A stretch of DNA of 64,000 nucleotides from Haliotis asinina (lineage: Eukaryota > Mollusca > Gastropoda > Lepetellida > Haliotidae): assembly GCF_037392515.1 (NCBI RefSeq), contig NC_090287.1:15117001-15181000 (forward strand). Reading direction: 5' to 3'. The notes under the pieces are model-generated. The model made no database searches, was not told the origin of the DNA, and saw only the letters and a program-made list of their open reading frames with translations. Every line of letters begins with the position of its first letter. Position 1 is the stretch's first letter. Positions 25,001 to 37,000 of this stretch are shown here, piece after piece. A program made the position numbers and the translations under genes.

Positions 25001-28000
25001 ATGACATCACAATGCTAATGCATCTGTCGCAATAGTGTTACTAACAGTAAGCTAGAGTTATCACAATTTCGCCACAATTTCTATCAATGTATGTTGGAGA
25101 GTAACAAACTGAATACTAAATTCACTTCCATGAAATAATTTTTTTTCTTAAACTCATGAAAGATTTAGTATCAAACTCACTTTTGCTCTTTTGATACCAA
25201 ATCATTAACTTGTTTAATAAAATGGTATTACATGGAAAGTCATTTAGTATCTTTTACGCACGAAATAAGCCAAAAACCCAGACAAGGCATCAGACAAAAT
25301 TAACCAGACCTGACACCAAGAATTCATTCAGATGTTTAGAACATCTAAACTTTGCACCAGACCGTTAGACTGGCTAGCTGTAAATTCTGACCATGCATCA
25401 GAAATCTAGCCCACCAAGGGCCGTCAGATGGGCCGTATTTCATACACTGATAACAAGCAATCAACCATCACTGAGTCTGACCACACAATCAGTTACCAAG
25501 CCTTATACAACAAGCTAAATATGCATAGGATCAATCCTATCCTGCAATCCCCACAAGAGTGAACAGCAAAACATGACACTGATATGAAAGCATCAAATGT
25601 ATTTGTTCTCAGTATTCAGTATCTGATAAGTATTCAGTACTGTGTAGTCACAGTGTACCTGTTGTCATTACTGTGAGCGGGGTAGATGGGGAAGAAGGCA
25701 CACAGCAATGCTCCAATAGCCTCGGGCTTTGTGCTTAAAGTGTACCTGGAGACAAAGAGCAACATCATTACATATTACTGACATAAACTGATATGTTTCT
25801 AATTCATTTTTTAACAAGGGATATTTATACAAACCTGTAGAGGTTATGAATTCTTTGAAGAATGTCCTCCTTGGGGTACATATAAGCATTTTTATGTCCA
25901 TTAAAAATCCCTACGACAGTTGTAACTATTTTGATAATAAAATATTTACAAAACAAAAAACTCGTTTTTGTCTTGTGGGACCACCTTTACAGGGCCCCCC
26001 AGGCCCCCTACAGCCAAGAGCAGGTAACTCTGGCCGTCTACCTCGCACCTCACTTTTCATGCTGAACGTATCAGACAGAATGAGGGGAGGCGGGTGGCCG
26101 TACCCCAAGGAGGACATTCTTCAAAGAATTCATAACCTCTACAGGTTTGTATAATTCTTTTTCAGAAGAAGTCCTCCTTGGGGTACATATAAGCATTAAA
26201 CAGACTCCCGAAGAGAAGCAATTGGGAGTGGTATTCTGTCTGACAGCAACAGTCCATTCGATCGAAGTGCAAATCTACAATCACACGGAAATAGAAAAGG
26301 CACCGACCTGGTCACCTGACCGCTGATGTCAATCAAGGCGGGGGCGTGACAAAGCTGAGGACCCGCTTGTCAAAGCTTACATGCCCATTGGCTAGAATTT
26401 GGGAAATCCCAAATGAGAAACCCCGCCCACCCAAATCAAAGTTTGGAGACCTGGACGTACGGGACACTCGCCAAACTGAACCTTGTCCATACCGCACTAG
26501 GAAGCGAAGCAGGGAAATGGCAAGGAAAGTAAGGCACCCAGCCAAAGAGGGCGGGACTAAGAAACCATCACCAAATATCACCGCCGATAAAATGGGAATG
26601 GATAGTTACCCAACACCGAGTGCAAACAGATATAGTTATCAAACAAAGCTTAATCAGCTTGAGCAGAACTATTCTGTCTACTGCAGGGAACTGACTGACC
26701 GAACCGAGCACTCTCGTGAGTGTCTGTTCAGTTGGTAATGACGGTTCTGACGTGGCCACTGCTCTCACTGAGTGGGCTGACAACCCCTTTTTGGGGAGAT
26801 AAGCCTTTATGTATATAGACCTTTCAGCCTGCCGATACAATCCATCGGGATGCCGTCTGTGTATCAGTCGGATAGCCAGCCATTCCGCCACCACAACAGC
26901 AAAATAGCTGTTTCTCCGTACGGAGCAAGGCTATTCTCTTAAAATAACTTTAAGAGGTTTCATAACGTCTAATACACGAACCTTACGGTATGTATTATCA
27001 GACGACGCAGGCAGCATGCACCCAGTTAGATCGATAGGCGCGGTCATTCGAAGCGAATGATCGAATTTTTTTGGGCGGTATGAATCCGGTAAGCGAATGC
27101 TAACCCGATCCTTATGGAACATAGTAAGATCCGGGTCTGAAAACATGACGTGTAAGTCGCTAACACGTCTACCAGACGTAACCGCCACTAAAAAGTCGTT
27201 TTCCAACTTAACAGTTGTAACGACGGGTTGGCCAAGTCATAAACGAGAGGAGTGGGTAACCATTCCAATACTCGAGACAAATTTCACGACCGGACGCAGT
27301 CTGTCCACGCCTGCAAGAAAACGCTGTACCCGGGGGTATTGTCCCAACAAGGCACCCTCAACGGGTATGTGGAAGGCTGAAATAGCCAGGGAGTAGCCTC
27401 GAATCGTAGAAGCGGCTAAGCCAGATTCTAAACGAGACGGTAAGAACTCCAATACTTCAACTACAGTCGAAGAAAAGGGATCGAGAATCCCTCTATTTCC
27501 ACACCAGCGCGCATAACAGGCTCATCTATCCTCACACTGTACATTCGTGGAATCCGTACACGAAGCCAGAATTGTGTCTGCAACTGATGCAGGAATTCCG
27601 CTCTTTTGGAGACGATTCCGGACAGTGGCCAGGCCACCCACTGAATCCTGGGGATTGGGGTGAGGCTGGCCGTCCTGGGATAGTAGGTTCGGTCGCCGCG
27701 GTAATAGTACCGGCGGCTACACTAGCGACCTGAGTACTACCGGAAACCAGCGTTGAGACGGACACAGAGGTGCGAGAAGCACTAGTAGCCGCGCTGGTTG
27801 GGTGGCAAGCTGAGACAGAACTTTGGAAATCAGGGGAATTGGCGTAAACGCCGACACCACCCTGTCCGTCCAGTCCCGCTGGAAGGCGTCGGCGGCAATC
27901 GCTCTCGGATCAGGAATCCGCGAACAAAAACCCCGGAATCTAGTTCGTCACTCCAGAGGCAAACAGATCCACCTAGAACGACCCAGACAACTGGGAGATA

Positions 28001-31000
28001 ATCCCGAATATCTCCCGATCGAGCAACCACTCGTGGGGAGCCAGAACACGTCGTGAGAGCGCATCTGCACGCACGTTGTCGACCCCTGGGAGACACACAG
28101 GCATAACCCGTATGCTGAACTGATCGCACCATAGTAGAAAACTGCCACGCCTCCTGAAGGAGCGACGGAGACACAGTGCCGTCCTGCTTCAGAATGTAGG
28201 ACATCGCTGTCTGGTTGTCCATCTCTAGACAAACCACTCGGCTTCGAACCTGATCCACGAAGCGTTCGAACACCAACGTCACAGCTCTCAACTCTAACAC
28301 ATTGATGTGCAAGGTCGCCTCTTGGTCGGACAATAGTCCCGACATCGCGAGGTCGCCCAGGACGCATCCCCCCCAACCCTGTGAGGGAGGCATCCGTCTG
28401 AACTGTGAGCGACGGTACCGGGGTCATCAGAGGTAAACCTTTGAATAGATTCCCGGTATCTGTCCACCACCGCAAGTGACGTATCAACCACTGGGGAATA
28501 GCCAGATTCTTCTCGTAGCTCTCCGAGTGGGACCACTGTTGTGCTAACGCCTGCTGAATGGAACGCATTCTCCGACGTGCACGCCAGACTATGTCCACCG
28601 TCGCCGCCATGTTGCCTAGCAACTGAAGCCACGTCCGTGCTGAGGCAATATGGGACTGAAGGAACCTTAACATTATGCCCTGTACCTTGAAAATGCGCTC
28701 TTGGGACAGAGAAACCACCCCTCGGGTTGTCTCGAACCTCGCCCCTAAGAAAACCAGATCCTGCCTCGGCACCAATTGATTTTTAAGATAGATAACCCAA
28801 CCTAGTCTGGTGAGAATATCCATCACCTGCTGTGTGGATTCTCGACTTAGGTGTTGGGAGAGCGCTCTGAGGATCCAGTCGTCCAGGTACGGGAAACAAA
28901 AGTTGCCCTGCGCCCTGGCGACCTGAACTGGTACTAGCATGAGTTTGGTGAACACCCTTGGCGCCGTGGAGATGCCGAAGGGGAGCACACGAAACTGATA
29001 ACAAACCCCGTCGAAGGAAAACCGAAGGTATTTCCTGAACTCGGGATGCATCGGTACATGGAGGTATGCGTCTTTGAGGTCGATTGACGTAAGCCAATCC
29101 CCTGCCTCTACAGACGAGATCACTAACCTCAGTGTCTCCATCTTGAAAGACGGCACCTCTATCAAGTTGTTCAAACCCTCCTCTTTTGAGATTTAGAATG
29201 GGTCTGAACCCTCCGTTCTTTTTGGTTACCAGGAAAAAAGTGGAGTAAAACCCCATAAGTCTCCTGTCCTGATGGAACCATCTCTATAGTTGCCTTGTCC
29301 AGTAAAGACTGAATTTCGGCACGGAGGATTGCCACCTTTTCCGGAGACTTCGGCACCGGAGTGCAGCGAATCCCGGCAAAAGGAGTAAGCTCTCGCTTCC
29401 ACTGTGGCGTGTGGCCATCCCTGAGTAATAACGGGAGGCGACCACCCACAGGAATTTCGGGTAGAAGGCAAAGTGTCCCGGCCGACGGCAGAGATTGCCG
29501 CTTGCAACGGGACAACTGAGGGCTCCGGAGGTACTCCCTTTACCCCTGCCCTTGCTCTTCCGTGCCTGTAGTGGAGCAGTCCACTTCGGCGCATCCTTAG
29601 ACTGAGTCGCAGGATAGCTTGAGCTGAGGACCGAAGGCCGCGAGCGAGAGGTGGAGGGTTGTTCAAGAAAAGACTTAAGAGTCCTTGAATTGACTAACGG
29701 CCTCCGCAGCCTCACTAACTCCCGTCAAAGCCCCCGGGAACAGGGTCAAGCCCAGTCGGAAAGGCAGAGACAGCAGTGCCTGCTGTGTAGCCGGTGAATA
29801 CCTGGCGACAGCCATAACCTACGAAGGCCAATCACAGCATACATCATCTGACTCGTGAACGCATTGAGTCGCGCGTCAAATGTGAATGCACCTCCGTAAG
29901 TTGCCGCTCTAACGTGGACGAGGAAAACACCTCGTCCCCGTCCTCCTGCGACACCACCTGCCTCTGCAAGACAGAGAGGTAGGCTGAGTGCACCGCAACC
30001 TTAAGTTGCTGCACGGCGTTCCGATATTGCTCCTCAAAGGAGCGGAAACCGAGCGCAACACCTGGTTCGATGAGGTACAAAGCGGCAAGCGGCGACCCTG
30101 ACAAGCCGACGCCTGGCAGTGGCCAGACGACCCCCCAAGCGCGATCGAGGCGTACACGCACTCGTCGACAGCGGGAGGGTCAAATAGCGCATCGTCCCCC
30201 ATCAAGTAGCCGGTCAAGCTCCGGGAGATCGAACCGCGAACGGCTACCCTACAGGAGCAGATTAATTACCTCACTGAGGAGTGAAGGTAAAATAGGCAAT
30301 TGAGCCTCAGCCACCCTACACGGAGCAAACGCTTCCCCAAGAAGACGAAACTCCGCGGGATCGGGGGCGTCCGCAGGGATGACCACCTGCGGCACAGCCC
30401 CTTGATCTCGGCTACCCTGCACGGAGTAAACACTTCCCAGGAAGACGAAACTCCGTGGAATCGGGTCAGTGCTACCGCGATCCCTTCGCGTACCTGCCCC
30501 GGGGACGAACGGAGCGAAAAGCTCCGAATCGGCCTCCGTCGGTTCGCCGAAAAAAGAAGGCGTCGAGACCTCGTGAGATCGACCGCCGAAGTAGGGACCC
30601 CGATGCACTGAGCGGAACCGATGCAGGCGGCAAAGCCGGTGCTCGAACCGCCAGTTTGGTTGCCGGTAACCCCGACGCACAAGGGACCCGTCAACAAGGA
30701 CAACAGACCCAGAAGAGCCGAGTTGTCGGAGTCGGCCTACCTCTGGTTCACTGAAAAACCAGGGTGCCGAGACCCCGTGGTGTCGACTGCCGAAGCAGGA
30801 ACACCCGATGCACTGAGCGGAACCGAGGCAGGCGGCAAAGCCGGTGCTCGAGAACCACCAGTTAGGTTGCCGGTAACCCCGACGCACAAGGGACCCGTCA
30901 ACAAGGACAACAGACCCAGAAGAGCCGAGATGTCCGAGTCGGCCTACCCCTGGCTCATTGAAGAACCAGGGTGTCGAGACCCTGTGGGGTCGGCTGCCGA

Positions 31001-34000
31001 AGCAGGGACACCCGATGCACTGAGCGGAACCGAGGCAGGCGGCAAAGCCGGTGCTCGAGAACCACCAGTTAGGTTGCCGGTGACCAACGGTACGAGACCC
31101 GATGGACCGGCGCCGGCAAGCGGAATTGCACCCGAGCCGGTGCTCGGTGCAAAACCCCTAGAGCCAGCTGGGAAAACGACACCAGAGCCGTAGCTTGGAT
31201 CTGAGATTCCCACAGGGACAGCACCCGTGCCTGAGCCTAGACCCAAGACTTGGGTGCACCCCGAAACTGTAACAATCAGAACCAACTAATGGTAACTGAT
31301 GTACAGAAAACATACGCAATTGAACACACAATATGCAAAATATAAACGCACGGGCGATAATAAATTGCCAAAATACATTAACCCAGCTAAACAAGAAAGT
31401 ATAAGCGGATAAATGCAATAACAAGTGTGCACACACAAGTGCGTAATGCAATGAAAAAGACGAAAAGTCTTAAAAACCAACATCCCCATTTTGACTGAAA
31501 CAAGAACAAATGGGTTAAGACATCTTAGCATGTAAAACATACTAATAAGAAACACGTAGGAATAAGTGAGACGCAAGCGAAACACTTCCCGCACTAAAAA
31601 GAAGCCATAAAGACCGCCATCTTGCCTGCCACATGACAGGAAGATAGGACCCGACCGGCAAAGTTACAACAATATATGAATGAAAATTTCAGCCAAGAAA
31701 TTCCAACTAACGCCCGTGCGAAAGAAAAGGAACCATACATACAGTAGCTGACTCTTTCTCACTCATAATTCCGTAGGCAGATAGCACAAAAACTATCTAA
31801 ATGGACCACACACGTCTTTCTAGTCGAACGACAGCATGAAAAGTGAGGTGCGAGGTAGACGGCCAGAGTTACCTGCTCTTGGCTGTAGGGGGCCTGGGGG
31901 GCCCTGTAAAGGTGGTCCCACAAGACAAAAACGAGTTTTTTGTTTTGTAAATATTTTATTATCAAAATAGTTACAACTGTCGTAGGGATTTTTAATGGAC
32001 ATAAAAATGCTTATATGTACCCCAAGGAGGACTTCTTCTGAAAAAGAATTATGAAATAGACATTTACTGCAATTAACAAATATATCAACAGAATAAAAAC
32101 AGTGTGTACAATTTTAGGTATTTGGCAAAGGTAGAGGTTTCTAGTTTTGCTGTGTAAATTTGTTCCAAACACTATCATTGAGAGTAGCCTCATATACAAG
32201 GTCATGGACAACCTGGAACAAACCCCTCTGTATTACCTGCAACCACCCAGGAAGAGTAGCCCATGTAAGATCTAACCCCTCTGTATTACCTGCCACCACC
32301 CAGGGAGAGTAGCCCATGTAAGATCTAACCCCTCTGTACTACCTGCCACCACCCAGGAAGAGTAGCCCAGTAGACATGACTAGGAACACGTAAGATCTAA
32401 TCCCTCTGCATTACCTGCCACCACACAGGAAGAGTAGCCCAGTAGACATGGCTATGGACATGTCAGATCTAATCCCTCTGTATTACCTGCCACCACACAG
32501 GAAGAGTAGCCCATGTGAGATCTAACCCCTGTGCATTACCTGCCACCACTCAGGAAGAGTAGCCCATGTGAGATCTAACCCCTGTGCATGACCTGCCACC
32601 ACCCAGGAAGAGTAGCCCAGTAGACATGGCTATGGACATGTAAGATCTAACCCCTCTGTATTACCTGCAACCACACAGGAAGAGTAGCCCATGTGAGATC
32701 TAACCCCTGTGCATTACCTGCCACCACCCAGGAAGAGTAGCCCAGTAGACATGGCTATGGACATGTAAGATCTAACCCCTCTGTATTACCTGCCACCACC
32801 CAGGAAGAGTAGCCCATGTAAGATCTAACCCCTCTGTATCACCTGCCACCACACAGGAAGAGTAGCCCAGTAGACATGGCTATGGACATGTCAGATCTAA
32901 CCCCTGTGCATTACCTGCCACCACCCAGGAAGAGTAGCCCAGTAGACATGGCTATGGACATGTGGGACCCATACATCATGTAGGAGTATTGGGGGCCAAC
33001 TCTCTTCCTCAACATGCGACATATCCTCATCACTTCCAGATTCCCTGTGCCAGCCATCACCTGCAAACCAGAACTGCCTGGATCACATGAAGGTCAGGAC
33101 TCTGGTGTACTCACCTCACATCACAGGGCCCCATTCCTCAAAGCAGTCATAGCATAGTCCAAGTCAATGTTGTAGTATGGAAATTAAAATCACCTTAGTG
33201 CTACGAGCACACCAGTAATCACCAGTTTTAAAGGTGTTTCCCCAGGTTTTTTCTAATTAATATTGAGGTAATTATTCAGATTATATATACACCAACTATT
33301 TATCAGTACCTCTCACTACTTCAACAATAGATGTAATATTTATTCATACACAGGTTAAAGCAATATTTACAGAAGTTATGAATACAAAACAATGAACACA
33401 ATGCACACAGCTTTACTCTGTTGAGTGCATGTCTGTTTGTGAATATTCATCAAATATAACAGATTTCATTGTTTATTTCATGCAGGTGTGTTACATTAAA
33501 ACAATAAACTTCAAATTAATCAAAATATGTTTTATTAGAATGGATAATCATCTTTCATCCTTCTCTCAGTTCATTTGTTATTATTTTCCATGATCGGAAC
33601 ACCACTAGTTATAATCAGTGGGTATGCTGCTGGCAAATGTAGAAATACAATGTAAGCAAATCTAAAATCTGAAATTCAATCCCATGTTTAAAGGTTTCTG
33701 GCATATACAAAGGATGTAATCTGAAAGGAAATTGTGGCACATTTGTAAATTTGGTGTCCCTTGACCCAGTAAGAGGTAAGACTAAGACGATTTTGTGCCA
33801 CATGAACCCAGTGCTTGTGTTCAGACAATACCTTCACACAGCAAACTAAAATTTGACAACACATGTTGTTAGAATTTCAAAAGTTGTCACACTTGTATTT
33901 TCACATGTCAAACACATGCTGTCAAACTTTCATGTCATTGGATCAATGCCATTGTAGATCATGTTGACCATACAACTAAAACATCATGCTCGTTGACCGT

Positions 34001-37000
34001 GATTGGTTGTTTCTGAATGACTTGAGTATGACAACACTTCACAACAACACTTTGACAACAAAAAACATTTGATGAAAAATATGTTCAGACCAGTCCTATT
34101 TCTCAACAACAGTTTGACACCTCTGAAATTGTTGTTGTTGGAATGTTCACACTCTAAAAATCAAGTTTGACAACATATGTTGTCAAACTTTGAGTTTGCC
34201 ATGTGATGGCAGCTTTAGAAAGCAAACTGACTCCTCACCATGGACAATCCAGTGAGTATGACACACAGGCCATTCTCCACAGAGCTCTTGCCTGCCTGTT
34301 CACAATAGCTTGGGACAGACAGTGCCTGGAGACAACGCTTCATACAGTCCATCTGGGGAGAAGAAATGTCAAACTTGGAAGTTCAATCACTACTGCTGAA
34401 ACAAGACACATAATATGACTGGAGACAGTGACAGGTGGATTAAACAACTTCTCAGGATTCTTCAGTTATTCTGCGAAAACCCCAGGGGGTATATACATAG
34501 ATCACTTAGCCACAATAACTCGAGGAGACTGACATTCTATCCTATCCGATCACTGAATATGACGTTAAGCTTGATTTCTTGTTCATATGCATAGCTGTTG
34601 ATACCCTATTGTTGTAAGACAAGTCTCAACAGAACGTCAAATAACAACTTGAAACTGTAAGCTATGTCTACAATCACTTTTAATGAAATGATGGATATAC
34701 GAAACTGTTTGGTCCCTGCCATTTGACTTATATTTCATATATTTGCATTTATCAAAAGAAAATAGCCTTCAGACAATCTGTGTATTGTTTCAAAACCTGT
34801 ACTGTAATCTGGGATGATATGTGCAAAGCTGTGGAATACCTATCTGGCACTGAGGACAGTACTTACTAGAGTATTATAAGCAGTCTGGTTGGCCGATCCA
34901 GCAAACTTGAGACTGAGCGCCATGCATGCCCCAGCAACTATGTTACAGTAAGCTTGGCTGCAAAAACACACACAGATTGACAGCAGCAGTGAAAGCACCT
35001 TCAACCCATCACACAATGGAACTAGTTGTACCATCAGTAGTATCTGTCAGCTCTACTTGGCTCAGCACTGCAGTATGGCAGAAGTCAGACAAATAAACTC
35101 TAAATGCTAAAACATCATATCCAGGGTACCCTTTCCAGACAATAAGTCATGACTGTCTGATTTTCTGGCTTGTTCTCTCCCTACAAAAATTTCTGCTTGC
35201 CCTATACTCCAAGTGTATCTACAAAACATCTCTCTCATCAACAAACATAGTGGTGTATTAATTACCTTCTTTGGTAAACTGGCATCACAAAAAGACATGC
35301 ACAATACTGTGATTTGCAGAGAACCACAAAACTATTACATGGTAATATAAACGACACACTATTTTGTGGTAGTTTTGGGCAAGCACCTGTAATCAATACA
35401 ACTGATGGTTTCTATTCACAAAATTCCAATAACTGTAACATAAAAGTAAGATGTTTAGTGATCAAAAATAATTCGGAAAATGAACATTTCCATGCTACAA
35501 ACAGGACTGTATTCTTATAAACATAGGTGATGCCATGGATAAGACCTCAGTGAGAAGTAAACATAGCACAGATATCGGAAGCTGGATATGGTGCCATTGT
35601 CTGTATTCATTCTAAACAGACTACACTGACTGAGAATGTCTACCTCATTGTTTCAAAGTCAATAAAAATATCCTCCTCTTCCACTGTTTGATTCTTCTTA
35701 AAGGCATATTTCTTTACAATCTGAAATCATAAATGTATCTCTCTGTAACATCAGTATCTTTATTCAACACAGAATCATCAACAAGTGAATCCAGTGGTCT
35801 GTAAACATTCTGATTAATCTAATTTTAGAAATGATGTTTACAATGTGGTAGTACCAGTTTCACAGAGTGTATATGGGCTAAATTGTTGTCTATATGAAGA
35901 CTGAGTCATTCAATGTTGAATCTTCGGTCTACTTACTTCAAAGGCTCTGTTGTATGATCATGACAATGTCAAAATTGAGTGACACATTACAAGGTGGTTA
36001 TACTGTTTCACTTGGCGGTGTGCATGAGTAAATATTTCAACCTCGTCAGTGATCCTGACCACATGATCCTTTTAGTTGCCTCTTATGACAAGCATGTTTC
36101 AGTCCAGTTCTGACCTTCAGTACCCAATCCTGTTCATACATTTGATTCTGTGAAATCCTGAATACAAAGATATTGTTTGGGTCAATATTTTCACAAAAAT
36201 ATTTTGACCACCTTAATGAAACAATACTTTATGACAAATGGCTAAAACAGTACCTGGGCACCCATCAGTTAATTGTACAGGTGAGAGTGTATGCATTCAC
36301 TGACCTCCGGTATATGGCTGCCAACCCAGCTGAGATTAGGCACGATTGAGTCCCACATCACCAAGCCTCTGCTCAGTGTCTGTAATATTGATACAGAAAA
36401 ATGCTGACAAAATCAAACACAGGATTGAAACTGCAAACGCTCTTTACGATGAGGACTTATTGGTCTCATTTCAGCTCCAGTTATGTACCATTAGTCTTTA
36501 CAAAATTACTGATGTATTACCGATATACTTAAACAGAGGATTTACCATTTCCCTCAACTTCAAAATGCAGACAAAATGCTATCACTTGTCATTAGTGAAT
36601 ACTTTCCATGTCACTCTAAATGCATAATATTCTGCTTTACATATATGTGTTAATCAGGATATCCATATTTTATCAACATATATTCCAATATACATCTTAC
36701 CCTGAGCAACAGGAAGTCAGGTCGCACATGGTCCAGCATAAACTGAGTGTCTGGTGGCTTTAGCCATTCTGCTACTGCACTGTTAAAGCACAGTAAAACA
36801 TCAATTGTATTGAGTGAGTGAGTGATGACCATTCATAATTATATTAAAAACAAAATCTACAACAAATCATTCATAGAATCAGCACATGACCATTCAGAAT
36901 TGTTCTTCTGAAAATTCAGAATGTCTGGCAAAAGTTTTCTCAACACATAAGATCTGATCTTTTCAAATATATCTAACTCTCATGTGTATCTCCACATTAC

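Larger units (their letters stand above)
25828..32051 (-). mobile_element. DIRS-like tyrosine-recombinase retrotransposon, nearly full length
   Basis: A 6.2 kb element inside the e31/e32 intron, oriented with the host gene. It has inverted terminal repeats rather than direct LTRs, an internal complementary region near its 3' end, and coding regions in the order gag-like, reverse transcriptase with RNase H, tyrosine recombinase. That combination defines the DIRS order, which integrates through a circular DNA intermediate and leaves no target-site duplication. Boundaries were set from the internal complementary region, whose two halves meet where the left end (tacaaacctgtag) and right end (gaaaaagaatta) should be joined in a circle. 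No integrase or aspartic protease motif was seen. Coding frames contain several single-base shifts. Confidence 0.9.
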
